Positions 35,034-47,895 of a DNA stretch of 64,000 bases are shown here, piece by piece; positions within the stretch are counted from its first letter, which is position 1; the number at the start of each line of letters is the position of its first letter. Made by a program: the position numbers and the translations under genes. Source of the DNA: Hydrogenovibrio sp965140365 (GTDB lineage Bacteria > Pseudomonadota > Gammaproteobacteria > Thiomicrospirales > Thiomicrospiraceae); NCBI GenBank assembly GCA_965140365.1, contig OZ223196.1. The stretch is one strand, 5' to 3'. A model generated the notes under the pieces. It did no database searches. It saw only the letters and a list, made by a program, of their open reading frames with translations, and was not told the DNA's origin.

Positions 35034-36377
35034 CTAATGCGCATGCGCGTGGTTAGCCGCACCGGAATCCGATGAGCCGGCCATGCGTTTGAGGTTGGAC
35101 TGGATCTGACTTTCCGAATCGATCAGGAACTGACCGGACGTGACAATACGTTCCCCGGCTTTCAAGCCCGACAACACTTCCACCCAATTACGGGTTTCCA
35201 TGCCGGTGACGATTTCCGCCACCCGGAAACCGCCGTTGGGTTGTTCCACCACCACGCGTGACTGAGTGCCGTCCTGAATCACCGCTTCCATCGGGATGGC
35301 CAGCACCGAATGCTTCGGCCCACCGTAGATGGTGACGTCCACTAGCATATTCGGTTTGAAGCGCTGTTCGTCCGCATTTTGCAACGGAATACGCACTTTC
35401 AGGGCTTGCAAAACCGGGTCGGCCGTCGGATACAAATAATCAATCCGGCTTTCCCAGGTTTGGCCGGGATACGCATCGGTGGCCACTTCAACCGTGAGTC
35501 CTTGTTTTACCCAGGCCTGCTGTAAAGGCAGGACTTCCGCCTCAACCCAAACGCTGTTCAAACCAATCAGACTCATCAACTCGGTCTGCGGCTGGATGTA
35601 CATGCCATTTTGCACCGCCATTTCGCTCACGTAACCGCTTTGCGGTGCATACACTGGAATTTGCTCCATCACCTGACGCTTACGTTGCAAAACCTGAACG
35701 GTCTGATCGTCGACCCCCAGCAGCGATAACCGGACCCGTGCCGATTCGACAATCGATTGAGCGCTGTTACCCAGTTTGCGCTGGCTTTGCAAAGCTTGTA
35801 GAAAATCCTGTTGCGCCGACACGATTTCCGGCGAGTAAAGGCGGTATAACAAAGCACCTTTCTTAACGAAATCACCATTACTGCGAACGCTCAAGTCGCT
35901 GATCCACCCCGAAGCACGCGGGTGGATGTGAACCACTTGCGTTTCATCCGGCACCACCTTCCCGAAGGTTTCAATGTATTTCCAAAGAGTGGTTCGTTGG
36001 ACTTCCGCGGTTCGGACCGCAAACGTTTGCCGCAAGGAACCGTCAGCGGAAGCGCCACCTTGTACATGGACTTCCGGCGCCGATTCGGACGCGTCAAACA
36101 ATTGTTTGACCAGTGCCATGCCACAGATGGGACAAGTCCCCTCATGATCCCGAACAATTTGTGGGTGCATAGGACAGACGTATTTATACACCGCTGTATC
36201 GGTGTGCTGAGTATCCGAAGCATTTGCTTCGATAGAAGGGGGTTCAGTTGAAGCGCCCGCCTCATGCGGATGGGCTTCCTGAGCCATATCCGGCAAATCG
36301 GCGGCGAAAGCCGAACAACCGGACAAAGAAAGCCAAAGCGCCAGGCCTAGCCATAAAAAACGTGTAAAAGACATCAT
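35034..36377 (-). CDS. cusB: Periplasmic adaptor of copper/silver efflux with N-terminal metal-binding motif (CusB-like)
   Basis: 447 residues. A lipoprotein-type signal ends SLSGC at residue 21. A His-rich linker is followed by a heavy-metal-binding motif, YVCPMHPQIVRDHEGTCPIC (about 66-85) and GMALVKQ. Then come the membrane-fusion core with LYRLYSPEIVSAQQDFLQAL hairpin helices, a lipoyl/beta-barrel region (VYAPQSGYVSEMAV, VEVATDAYPG) and a terminal HAHAH. The CPMHP/CPICGM motif is typical of adaptors in copper and silver systems. The gene begins the tight cusBAC order, nine bp before cusA. A near copy of the palindrome lies at 35511. Confidence 0.92.
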   Translation of the reverse strand: MMSFTRFLWLGLALWLSLSGCSAFAADLPDMAQEAHPHEAGASTEPPSIEANASDTQHTDTAVYKYVCPMHPQIVRDHEGTCPICGMALVKQLFDASESAPEVHVQGGASADGSLRQTFAVRTAEVQRTTLWKYIETFGKVVPDETQVVHIHPRASGWISDLSVRSNGDFVKKGALLYRLYSPEIVSAQQDFLQALQSQRKLGNSAQSIVESARVRLSLLGVDDQTVQVLQRKRQVMEQIPVYAPQSGYVSEMAVQNGMYIQPQTELMSLIGLNSVWVEAEVLPLQQAWVKQGLTVEVATDAYPGQTWESRIDYLYPTADPVLQALKVRIPLQNADEQRFKPNMLVDVTIYGGPKHSVLAIPMEAVIQDGTQSRVVVEQPNGGFRVAEIVTGMETRNWVEVLSGLKAGERIVTSGQFLIDSESQIQSNLKRMAGSSDSGAANHAHAH

Positions 36378-36479
36378 CTTAAAATCCTTTAATTGGTCTG
36401 GGTTCAGGCCGATCAGCTGATAATCGAATCCATACCGTCTGCACGGAGCACAACGATATCGGTCAAGCGTCAGAGGAGT

Positions 36480-36905
36480 TTAAGCGTGTTTTGGAGGGCG
36501 TTTTTCCAGCGTCAGTTCTGCAGAAATAAACGAAAAATCGGAAGGTTCGACGGTTTTAACAACCATTGGGGCCACTCGAATGGCCATGGTTTGAATCACC
36601 CCGAAAGAATGCCCAGTAATATGACAGGTCACACCACAATCGCATTGATCGCCACACATCGGGCAACCGGCGGACGCCATGGTGTGGTCACAACAATCGT
36701 GGCCGGTGGTTTGTGTGGAATGGGATGCCATGTGATGATCCGTCTTATGCGTGGAATGTACAGCATGATTCATTCCCGTCATTTCATCGCAACAAGCGTG
36801 TGCGGGAGCTTCGCTCGACATCGTATGCGCAGGCACAGCCGCGCCGGCCACTTGCAGTTGACCGAATAAAAACGCGATGATTAAAAACACATAAGACAGT
36901 TTCAT
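36480..36905 (-). CDS. Exported Cys/His-rich putative copper-binding protein
   Basis: 141 residues with a signal peptide (LSYVFLIIAFLFGQLQVAGAA). The mature region carries many His, Met and Cys residues: HACCDEMTGMNHAVHSTH, HHMASHST, HDCCDHTMASAGCPMC, GDQCDCGVTCH. No known fold is recognised. Placed 102 bp upstream of cusB on the same strand, it fits small CopL-like or DUF2946-like proteins that accompany copper genes and bind the metal in the periplasm. The metal assignment is inference from composition and context. Confidence 0.75.
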   Translation of the reverse strand: MKLSYVFLIIAFLFGQLQVAGAAVPAHTMSSEAPAHACCDEMTGMNHAVHSTHKTDHHMASHSTQTTGHDCCDHTMASAGCPMCGDQCDCGVTCHITGHSFGVIQTMAIRVAPMVVKTVEPSDFSFISAELTLEKRPPKHA

Positions 36906-37022
36906 GATTTCGAGTCTAATGAAACTTCGATGCGATTACAAATAAATATTTTTGTGTTTTAATAAGTAAAATCGATTTTTAGCGACTCAGATGAACTGTC
37001 AACGACGATCAACCCAAACCCG

Positions 37023-37032
37023 CCAGGCCTGG
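37023..37032. repeat. Dispersed palindrome CCAGGCCTGG, intergenic copy
   Basis: Exact copies start at 761, 4727, 15210, 18835, 23123, 27766, 29050, 31087, 32697, 37023, 41518, 48515, 50445, 53169, 53927 and 56636. This copy has the extended form GCCAGGCCTGGTGA, shared exactly with those at 23123, 29050 and 48515. It lies between the Cys/His-rich gene and the small protein gene at 37077, outside any coding frame. Confidence 0.9.
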
Positions 37033-37076
37033 TGAAAAGTCGATTCACTAGCAATTCAATGAAGAGTGTTTAGAAA

Positions 37077-37238
37077 ATGGGAAGCGACAAACAGCCACAG
37101 GATGAACAGGCGTTGAAAACTTTGCTGAACCAGATTCGTTCCGACCCCAAAGCCGGTCAAACCACACAGTTGACGGACGAACAGGCCAAGCAATTGGCCT
37201 TGCGCATCAAAAAACTGTTACGCCAACACCTCAACTGA
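37077..37238 (+). CDS. Small helical protein of 53 residues, unknown function
   Basis: ATG 37077 opens a frame MGSDKQPQDEQALKTLLNQI and continues through a charged, alanine/leucine-rich helix (LTDEQAKQLALRIKKLLRQH) to TGA at 37236-37238. The pattern of two amphipathic helices joined by SDPKAGQTT suggests a helical hairpin. There is no strong Shine-Dalgarno sequence. It ends eight bases inside the converging yajL-like gene. Too short for a confident family match, but the composition looks coding rather than random. Confidence 0.55.
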   Translation: MGSDKQPQDEQALKTLLNQIRSDPKAGQTTQLTDEQAKQLALRIKKLLRQHLN

Positions 37239-37788
37239 GCTGAAGACCCTTCTCGACCTCAGTTCGCTTGTCTTGGCCAAATAAATTTTCAATCAACGTC
37301 AGTGCAAACGGGATGGCCGTTCCCGGTCCTTTCGACGTGACAATCTGTCCGTCCTGAACCACCGCCTCATTCACAAACGTCATGTTGTTTGCCGGTTGGT
37401 TCTCAATCACACCGGGAAAGCTGGTGGCTTTTTTACCATCCAACAGGCCGGCCGAGACCAATACCTTCGGCGCGGCACAAATGGCCGCGGACAATCCGCC
37501 TTGCAGGACCGTTTTCCGCAACATGTGATGCAAACGCGCATCCCCATTCAAGTGATTCGCACCCGGCAGACCGCCAGGCAAAGCAATTACATCAAACCTA
37601 TCCGATTCGACATCGGCCAAAGTGGTTTGTGCGACCAACTGCACGCCGCGACTGGCGGTAATGGTTCGGTTCTCGTCCAAGCTGACCGTCACCACTTCCG
37701 CCCCGGCACGCGTTAACAAATCGATAATGGTGACGGCTTCAAGTTCTTCACAACCTTGTGCCAACGGAACCAGTACTCGCTTTGTCAT
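37231..37788 (-). CDS. yajL: DJ-1/PfpI family protein, YajL-like
   Basis: 185 residues. The DJ-1 fold is shown by VLVPLAQGCEELEAVTIID (conserved Glu), DVIALPGGLPGANHL, and the nucleophile elbow AAICAAPKVLVSAG with the reactive Cys, followed by TSKGPGTAIPFAL. YajL proteins are described as covalent chaperones or glyoxalase/deglycase-like enzymes protecting against carbonyl and oxidative stress; the precise activity is disputed. Lies six bases downstream of the ctpA stop on the same strand, so it is likely co-transcribed. Confidence 0.9.
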   Translation of the reverse strand: MTKRVLVPLAQGCEELEAVTIIDLLTRAGAEVVTVSLDENRTITASRGVQLVAQTTLADVESDRFDVIALPGGLPGANHLNGDARLHHMLRKTVLQGGLSAAICAAPKVLVSAGLLDGKKATSFPGVIENQPANNMTFVNEAVVQDGQIVTSKGPGTAIPFALTLIENLFGQDKRTEVEKGLQLS

Positions 37789-37794
37789 AGACCC

Positions 37795-39156
37795 TCACTG
37801 TTTCATTTGCTGTGTGAAATACATCCCTTTCAGCAAGCCCAAGGCTTCATGCAATTCGTAGTCGTTCGACAGCAACTCGTCCAAGGCTTTCTGAGAAGCT
37901 TTTTGTTCTTTGGTCAGTTTTTTGTTGGACTTCTCACCTTCATGCTCACCGTCCAGGTGGCCACTCAAATCTTTTTCTTTGATGCGGGTGAAGTCCGGCG
38001 CTTGCAACTTTTCCACTTTTACTTGATCGATTTCAATGTCCGGTTTAATACCTTCCGCTTGAATCGAGCGGCCGGATGGCGTGTAGTAACGCGCCGTGGT
38101 GACTTTAATCGCTCCGCCGTTGTTCAAAGGAATCAACGTTTGAACAGACCCTTTACCAAAGCTGGTCCGTCCAGCAATGAGAGCGCGTTTTTGATCCTGC
38201 AATGCACCGGAAACGATTTCTGAGGCAGAAGCCGACCCTTCGTTAATCAACACCACAATCGGCTTGCCTTTCATCAAATCGCCCGCTTCGGCTTCAAATT
38301 TCATTTCCGAATTCTTAACTCGACCTTTGGTATACACAATCAAGCCATCATTCAAAAACGCATCCGAAACTTCAACCGCTGCTCGTAAGACGCCACCCGG
38401 ATTGTTACGCAAATCCAATACCAAGCCGTTCAATGGCCCTTTATTTTCTTTTTCCAGTTTTTCAATGGCTTTCACCAGGTCTTCGCCGGTACGCAATTGA
38501 AATTGACTGATACGAACATAGCCCATGCCGTCGTTCAGCAATTGTTCTTTGACACTTTTGACCTTGATGATGGCGCGGGTCAACTCTTTCACAATCGGTT
38601 TGTCTGCGCCTTTACGCACAATCGTCAGGGTGATTTTCGACCCTGGCTTCCCACGCATGATTTTGACGGCGTCCGCCAGGGATTTCCCTTTCACCGGGTG
38701 ATCGTCCAGCTTGATAATCAAGTCGCCGGCTTTGACGCCCGCTTCTTGGGCCGGTGTATCGTCGATCGGGGAAATGACTTTGACAAAACCATCTTCCATA
38801 CCGACTTCCATGCCAAGCCCGCCAAACTCACCGGTCGTGTGCTCTTCCATTTTCTTGTAATTCTTAGGCGGCAGATAAGCCGAGTGCGGGTCGAGGCTTG
38901 ACAGCATGCCGCTGATGGCCCCTTCCAGTAATTTCTGATTTTTTACCGGCTCCACATAGTCGGTCGAGATACGATCAAATACTTCAACAAACGAACGTAA
39001 TTCTTCAAGAGGTAGAACCGCTTGGGGCGTTGAATCCTGCGTGGCTTTCTTTTCATTTTCGCCATCCGCCCAGACACTGGTACCAACAACGACAGAGGCC
39101 CCCAGGACGGCGCCATAAAACATCCAAAAACTTTTTTTCACCCAAGTTATTTTCAC
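37795..39156 (-). CDS. ctpA: Carboxy-terminal processing protease (S41A, CtpA/Prc type), exported
   Basis: 453 residues: signal/anchor (FWMFYGAVLGASVVVGTSVWADG), a helical cap (VDRISTDYVEPV), and a PDZ domain (GGLGMEVGMEDGFVKVISPI, about residues 92-170). The S41 protease core has VLDLRNNPGG, the serine-containing GSASASEIVSGAL and the lysine-containing TSFGKGSVQ. The C-terminal tail is Lys-rich. It degrades or matures periplasmic proteins from their C-termini; in other proteobacteria CtpA controls murein hydrolases (family knowledge). Start ATG 39156. Divergent from the ArsR gene. Confidence 0.93.
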   Translation of the reverse strand: MKITWVKKSFWMFYGAVLGASVVVGTSVWADGENEKKATQDSTPQAVLPLEELRSFVEVFDRISTDYVEPVKNQKLLEGAISGMLSSLDPHSAYLPPKNYKKMEEHTTGEFGGLGMEVGMEDGFVKVISPIDDTPAQEAGVKAGDLIIKLDDHPVKGKSLADAVKIMRGKPGSKITLTIVRKGADKPIVKELTRAIIKVKSVKEQLLNDGMGYVRISQFQLRTGEDLVKAIEKLEKENKGPLNGLVLDLRNNPGGVLRAAVEVSDAFLNDGLIVYTKGRVKNSEMKFEAEAGDLMKGKPIVVLINEGSASASEIVSGALQDQKRALIAGRTSFGKGSVQTLIPLNNGGAIKVTTARYYTPSGRSIQAEGIKPDIEIDQVKVEKLQAPDFTRIKEKDLSGHLDGEHEGEKSNKKLTKEQKASQKALDELLSNDYELHEALGLLKGMYFTQQMKQ

Positions 39157-39325
39157 TCTTTACTCCAGAATGTTCATTTTTGTATTCAAAAGTGCTGCTA
39201 AAAAATTAATTTACTTCATTATAAGTGAAGTTTAAGTGACATTAGAGAACTATTTAATTAGAATTACAGACATCTACACATTTAAACATATTCTGACAAA
39301 ATAACAATTAAGCGGTGACAAAGGA

Positions 39326-39634
39326 ATGGAAGAAATTAACCCGTTAGCGATAAAAGAAGAAAATATCGAAAAGGCCTCCAAAGCGCTCAAAGCCATGGGG
39401 CATCCTCTAAGACTCAAGATTTTATGTGTACTTGGAGACAATGAACTTCCCGTCATGGACATCGTATCAAAAGTCGGAACCACTCAAAGCAACATCTCTC
39501 AACACATTGATATTTTAAGAGAAAAAGAAATCATCACTTCTCGCCGCGATGGCAGCAAGATTCTGTGCAAAGTTCGAGACCCACAAATTTTGAACCTACT
39601 GGAAGCCATGCAACAAACATTCTGCCCGGTTTAA
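39326..39634 (+). CDS. ArsR-family winged-helix transcriptional regulator
   Basis: 102 residues. The helix-turn-helix is clear: ASKALKAMGHPLRLKILCVL, then SKVGTTQSNISQHIDILREK (recognition helix) and the wing ITSRRDGSKILCKVRD. Two cysteines other than the C-terminal one (in LKILCVLG and KILCKV) are not in the classical ELCVCDL metal site, so metal sensing is uncertain; redox or no ligand sensing is possible. AAAGGA precedes the ATG. No obvious target gene is adjacent; the gene stands alone between ctpA (divergent) and an SprA-like gene (convergent). Confidence 0.88.
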   Translation: MEEINPLAIKEENIEKASKALKAMGHPLRLKILCVLGDNELPVMDIVSKVGTTQSNISQHIDILREKEIITSRRDGSKILCKVRDPQILNLLEAMQQTFCPV

Positions 39635-39656
39635 GAACGCTGATTTAAGCACCCTT

Positions 39657-40451
39657 TTAGCTCGCCTGCCCCATCAGGCGAATTTCAAATTGATTACGCT
39701 CACTCGCCGCTGACGCCAAAAGAGAGTTTCCAGGCGTGCGGCCCATCTCCAAACGGTCAGCATCTTGTGACGCCACAAGCAATGGATTACTTTGTGAATT
39801 AGTTTCTGGGCGATCGGTCATTTCAGAGCCTTCCGGCCGCTCCGTCTCGCGATTTTCACCTGTGCGCTCTTGTTGATTTTGCTGTGCAATTTCAGCGCGG
39901 GCCTGTGCCGCCATCTGAGTCGCTTGCGCGGCCACTTTTAAATCCTGCGAAGAAGGTTCAGCCGGCGCCAGTGCCGCCGCACGAACTTGCTGAGCTTTGG
40001 ACAAAGTGGCTTCCGGATCACCTGAAACCGGGCTGGTATCAATTCCCACTTCCCCGCCAATGGCATAACGGCGACCATCCGGTCCTGTTTGATATGAATA
40101 AGAAGCACCACCTGTCACATGGCGCCCGCCTGCGGCTAAGTGCGCCTGTTCGTGTGCTTTCACCTCTCTGTCACGGGATTTAAGCTCGGTAATAACACGC
40201 TGAACTTCCTGCTGAGTTTGTTGTTCGGACATGGATCGCTTGTCCGGCTGCGCACTGAGGGAGCGATTTTCAGAATCGCCCTTTTGGGAATTTTTGTCTT
40301 GGCTATCGGAAGGATCATTTTGAGAGGTCGAGGTTGATTTCGGAACCTGGATGGACTTGGATGGAATGGACGCCAGTGCATCCATCGGCGGCTGTGAAGC
40401 AACCGATACCATGCTGTATAAAGCAGAGTTTGACGTCGCTGCAATATCCAT
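39657..40451 (-). CDS. SprA-like putative metalloprotease-domain protein
   Basis: 264 residues. The conserved block VKAHEQAHLAAGGRHVTGGA contains an HEQAH zinc-ligand-type motif, followed by SYSYQTGPDGRRYAIGGEV and IDTSPVSGDPEATLSKAQQV, the pattern of the SprA-related putative metalloprotease family. The flanks are low-complexity and Gln/Ser/Asn-rich, with no membrane segment or signal peptide seen. The catalytic role is predicted only. AAAGGAT-like spacing is not obvious before the ATG. Confidence 0.8.
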   Translation of the reverse strand: MDIAATSNSALYSMVSVASQPPMDALASIPSKSIQVPKSTSTSQNDPSDSQDKNSQKGDSENRSLSAQPDKRSMSEQQTQQEVQRVITELKSRDREVKAHEQAHLAAGGRHVTGGASYSYQTGPDGRRYAIGGEVGIDTSPVSGDPEATLSKAQQVRAAALAPAEPSSQDLKVAAQATQMAAQARAEIAQQNQQERTGENRETERPEGSEMTDRPETNSQSNPLLVASQDADRLEMGRTPGNSLLASAASERNQFEIRLMGQAS

Positions 40452-40621
40452 TTATCCACCCGATACCAATCATATAGGCTTAGTATAGCATCATCTTTTA
40501 AATTAAAAAATAGCAAAAACAAATGCTTAAACTTAAACCCATATCCAAAATGGCAATGAACACTTGGTACTGAACGCAAATGGTTGTAAAATTTATTTAC
40601 TCCATTTAAAGCGAAGCCACT

Positions 40622-41482
40622 ATGCAACAAGCTCTGAAGGTCGCCGCCGACATTTTGGCCAGACAGCACACCCCAAGTATTCCATTAGAACTATTAGAAC
40701 TGAAATCCGAACTCAATAAAAAATACCCAAATACGGTTACGGTCGCCCAATTAATCAGCCATAACCCTGAATTATTGGCCAATTTTTTAAACCTAGCCAA
40801 CACCAATTTGACTCAGGAAAAAAGTCCCATTATGGATGCCAAAGTTGCGGTGAATCTACTGGGGCTAGACGAAATTTATAACCTGTTCCTGTCATCTGTA
40901 TTGAGTCATATTCTCGCAGAAGACAACTATGAAAGATCCATTCTTCAGCATGGCGCTAAAACAGGACTTGCCGCGGCTGAAATGTCTTACTGGGTATTCG
41001 ATGTATCCCGAACAGAAGCCTATATTGCCGGTCTCATGCAAAACATCGGCGCCATTTATCTTTACCGGCAGCACCCCGACTCCTATCCGGAAATATTTGA
41101 CGCACAGCTTGCAAACCCTGTTTCCGGCTTTCAAAACGAATTAGAACGTTATCAGACCAGCCACGTCCATATTGGCGGCCTATTAGGTAAAAAATGGCAA
41201 ATAAACGCTTTAATTTATAAGGCACTACTCTTTCATCACGACATGGATTTTGGCATTAAAACCGTCAGGAACTCTCAAATAAAACACCTTACAGCCCTCA
41301 CCATACTCAGCAATTACATCGTCAGTGTCTGCGAGGACGACCATTTCATTACTCAAGAGTTAAAAGATTATCGAGACAGTGCTAAGCCCATACTGGACTT
41401 ACCAGATAATGCCTACAACTCAGCCATGGCCGCGGTCAACAAATGGGGTAACAGTTCAGGCCTAGTCTCCGCCAGCCACTAG
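40622..41482 (+). CDS. HDOD-domain protein
   Basis: 286 residues spanning one HDOD domain: LPxIPxxLxELxxEL-like opening (here HTPSIPLELLELKSEL), VTVAQLISHNPELLANFLNLAN, VAVNLLGLDEIYNLFLSSVL, and GLMQNIGAIYLYRQHP in place of the catalytic HD pair. HDOD domains lack phosphohydrolase residues and act in signalling and regulation. No output domain is attached. Adjacent genes give no hint of the pathway. The 3' flank (41483-41619) holds no gene but does hold one CCAGGCCTGG copy. Confidence 0.85.
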   Translation: MQQALKVAADILARQHTPSIPLELLELKSELNKKYPNTVTVAQLISHNPELLANFLNLANTNLTQEKSPIMDAKVAVNLLGLDEIYNLFLSSVLSHILAEDNYERSILQHGAKTGLAAAEMSYWVFDVSRTEAYIAGLMQNIGAIYLYRQHPDSYPEIFDAQLANPVSGFQNELERYQTSHVHIGGLLGKKWQINALIYKALLFHHDMDFGIKTVRNSQIKHLTALTILSNYIVSVCEDDHFITQELKDYRDSAKPILDLPDNAYNSAMAAVNKWGNSSGLVSASH

Positions 41483-41517
41483 CCTGGTTTCAATCTAGAC
41501 CCTAAAGCCGCTTTTTA

Positions 41518-41527
41518 CCAGGCCTGG
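41518..41527. repeat. Dispersed palindrome CCAGGCCTGG, intergenic copy with extended ACCAGGCCTGGT symmetry
   Basis: Lies between the HDOD gene and the rRNA operon terminator. Flanking AAAGCCGCTTTTT to the left and CGTTTTACC to the right give no further strong hairpin, so the palindrome itself is the feature. Confidence 0.85.
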
Positions 41528-41619
41528 TCGTTTTACCACTTCAGACCACCAACAGTGGATACAGAGATAACAACAAGGATGGCGGGAATGAAGAAGATAA
41601 ATGTTAAAAATTCCAGGCA

Positions 41620-41648
41620 AAAAAAAACCCATCATAAAGATGGGTTTT
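41620..41648 (-). terminator. Rho-independent terminator of the rRNA operon
   Basis: On the minus strand AAAACCCATC and GATGGGTTTTTTTTT form a stem around TTTAT with a long U-run, 12 bp downstream of the 5S gene. Confidence 0.9.
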
Positions 41649-41659
41649 CAGGAATATAA

Positions 41660-41775
41660 GCTTGGGGATGACCTACTCTCACATGGGACCTCCCACACTA
41701 CCATCGGCGCTAAGACGTTTCACTTCTGAGTTCGGAAAGGGATCAGGTGGTTCCATCTCGCTATGGTCCCCAAGC
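41660..41775 (-). rRNA. rrf: 5S ribosomal RNA
   Basis: About 116 nt, reading GCTTGGGGACCATAGCGAG at the 5' end and GTAGGTCATCCCCAAGC at the 3' end, so the terminal helix pairs. The internal CCGAACTCAGAAGTGAAACG is the standard 5S loop sequence. Last gene of the operon. Confidence 0.95.
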
Positions 41776-41968
41776 AATCGGGTTATGTAAGCTGTTCTTT
41801 CAAACAACTCACTGAATTTGGAAAAATCTCTTAAGCGTGCAGTTATTTAGTTGCTTAGCACTTTAGTAAGCGCCGTCACAATGTTCTTAAAGCGTTCTTT
41901 ATCTACTCAAGCTCAAACATGTCTTTGCGTCACTTTCAGTCATGACTTCAAAGTTACTTTTGAGTTGT

Positions 41969-44824
<2,856 letters not shown>

Positions 44825-45136
44825 ATACAACTCAAAAATAACCTTGACCTTTTGTGTTGATTCATCGTTTTTTAAATTCATAAAAAACCATGTCTCAATC
44901 AAAGCCTATTTCGTTGCCATGACTAAAAGTTTTACGCTGACATGTTCTCGCTTGAGTTTGTATCATCACACTTGCGTGTGTTTGAACTCTTTAAGATACA
45001 TTGTTACCTTGGCATTCAAACCGTTGGAGTGGTTTGAATGTCAATCATACAGAATATGTCGGTATTCTGTATGTTCTAACTACTTGTCGGGCGTTATTTA
45101 AAAATAACACTCAACAATTACTTAGAGATTTTTCCT

Positions 45137-45150
45137 AATTGTTAAAGATC
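45137..45150 (-). promoter_or_regulatory. BoxA-like antitermination element in the 16S-23S spacer
   Basis: The minus strand reads GATCTTTAACAATTAGG, close to the boxA sequence found in rRNA leaders and spacers. The rest of the 433-bp spacer between tRNA-Ala and 23S (44825-45256) is AT-rich and holds no gene; it carries direct and inverted AT-rich segments. Confidence 0.6.
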
Positions 45151-45256
45151 TTTTTCGCTTGGCCTTTCGGCGTTTGCTTTTCAGTCTATTGTCACCAATA
45201 CGACTGTGAATAACCTCTGCTTTGTCTTTTAAAGCAAAACCTATTCACAGGTGTAG

Positions 45257-45332
45257 TGGTGGAGCTATGCGGGATCGAACCGCAGACCTCCTGCGTGCAA
45301 GGCAGGCGCTCTCCCAGCTGAGCTATAGCCCC
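45257..45332 (-). tRNA. tRNA-Ala (TGC)
   Basis: 76 nt with encoded CCA. The minus strand begins GGGGCTATAGCTCAGCTGGG and has the anticodon loop CTTGCAC (TGC). The acceptor pairs with TAGCTCC-A-CCA. Standard rRNA-spacer tRNA. Confidence 0.97.
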
Positions 45333-45577
45333 TTATAGCGTCGATATTTTGCCTTATACTTCGTTACTTTCGCGCATCGCTTGGTCACTTACTACTGTAA
45401 GCTCCCGGCGCTCTTTGCTCAAGTGCCTCGTCTAAGCCTAAAATCTCTTGCTCTAAGCTTGTGTTAATTAGGATTGCCTTCCCTAATAAGTTTTTAATTT
45501 TGTTCTAATCAAGGCAAATATTTGCGAAGCTTATTAACAATAAGCGAGTAAACATTTAACGCAGAGTAGGACAAAAT

Positions 45578-45654
<77 letters not shown>

Positions 45655-45731
45655 AGGTCGTTCTCGTTTTTCTCAGTAATTCAGAGACAATTTATGTGAA
45701 AGCTAGCTTAGGCTCGTGGCCGTCTTTGTCT

Positions 45732-47276
<1,545 letters not shown>

Positions 47277-47449
47277 AATCTTTTTACTCGATTTTTTTGT
47301 GTGCTTGTCTGCACGTATTAAACACTCGAAATTAACAGGTACATGTTTCACATAAATGTGATTAACCATATACATAGTTGTCGAGATATTTATTTTTGGA
47401 CAGCTACTTACCTAAGTAACTTCCACATAAATTATCTCTGAATTACCTG

Positions 47450-47466
47450 ATTTTTAAAGAACTCTT
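47450..47466 (-). promoter_or_regulatory. BoxA-like element in the rRNA leader
   Basis: The minus strand reads AAGAGTTCTTTAAAAATC just upstream of the 16S stalk, similar to boxA of rRNA antitermination leaders. Confidence 0.5.
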
Positions 47467-47519
47467 GGTCTTGCTTTTCCTTAACTCAGTGCGCTGCACC
47501 CTGTCTCGGTAAGCCGCGT

Positions 47520-47549
47520 ATTATAGGCGCTTGATTTTGTTTCCGTCAA
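47520..47549 (-). promoter_or_regulatory. rRNA operon promoter
   Basis: On the minus strand TTGACG (47549-47544) and TATAAT (47525-47520) are 18 bp apart. A GC-rich discriminator (ACGCGG) follows, as in stringently controlled rRNA promoters, and A-rich upstream runs (GAAAAAAAGCG, AAAAAAAGC) resemble an UP element. The 565-bp gap 47277-47841 otherwise contains the leader, an AT-rich block and DnaA-box-like sites. Confidence 0.85.
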
Positions 47550-47742
47550 GCTTTTTTTACGCTTTTTTTCTTTCCCGCTTCGGCCTTTATCAACTTCGTT
47601 TCCGTTGTCGTTTTTGGCGTCTCCGTGAAAGAGATGCGTATTCTATAGCCTCTCCAATTTTTTGCAATAGCTTTTTGCAGTTTTTTGACATTTTTTTATC
47701 ACTTTTTTAAAACTCGCACCAAATCCAGTGAATTTCAGGATT

Positions 47743-47895
47743 TTATCCAAAAAGTTATCCACAGGATGTCATTGTTTTGTGTAAAACGATACAATCCTGT
47801 CACATGACATTTAATCCATACTATAAAACGGTTATCAACACATGACACGCATCACAGTATTTTTGCTTTTCAGCCTCTCATTATTGTTATCCACG
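47743..47895 (+). promoter_or_regulatory. Cluster of DnaA-box-like sites next to an AT-rich block
   Basis: One perfect box TTATCCACA at 47755-47763 and three one-mismatch boxes, TTATCCAAA (47743), TTATCAACA (47832) and TTATCCACG (47887), all in the same orientation. The block at 47650-47710 to the left is rich in T-runs. The last site lies inside the coding region that starts at 47842. No dnaA, rpmH or mnmG is nearby, so this is not a typical oriC. Confidence 0.5.

Noticed and set aside
47743..47895. Chromosomal origin oriC
   Set aside because: DnaA-box-like sites are present, but none of dnaA, dnaN, rpmH, mnmG or parAB is near. Kept only as a DnaA-box cluster.
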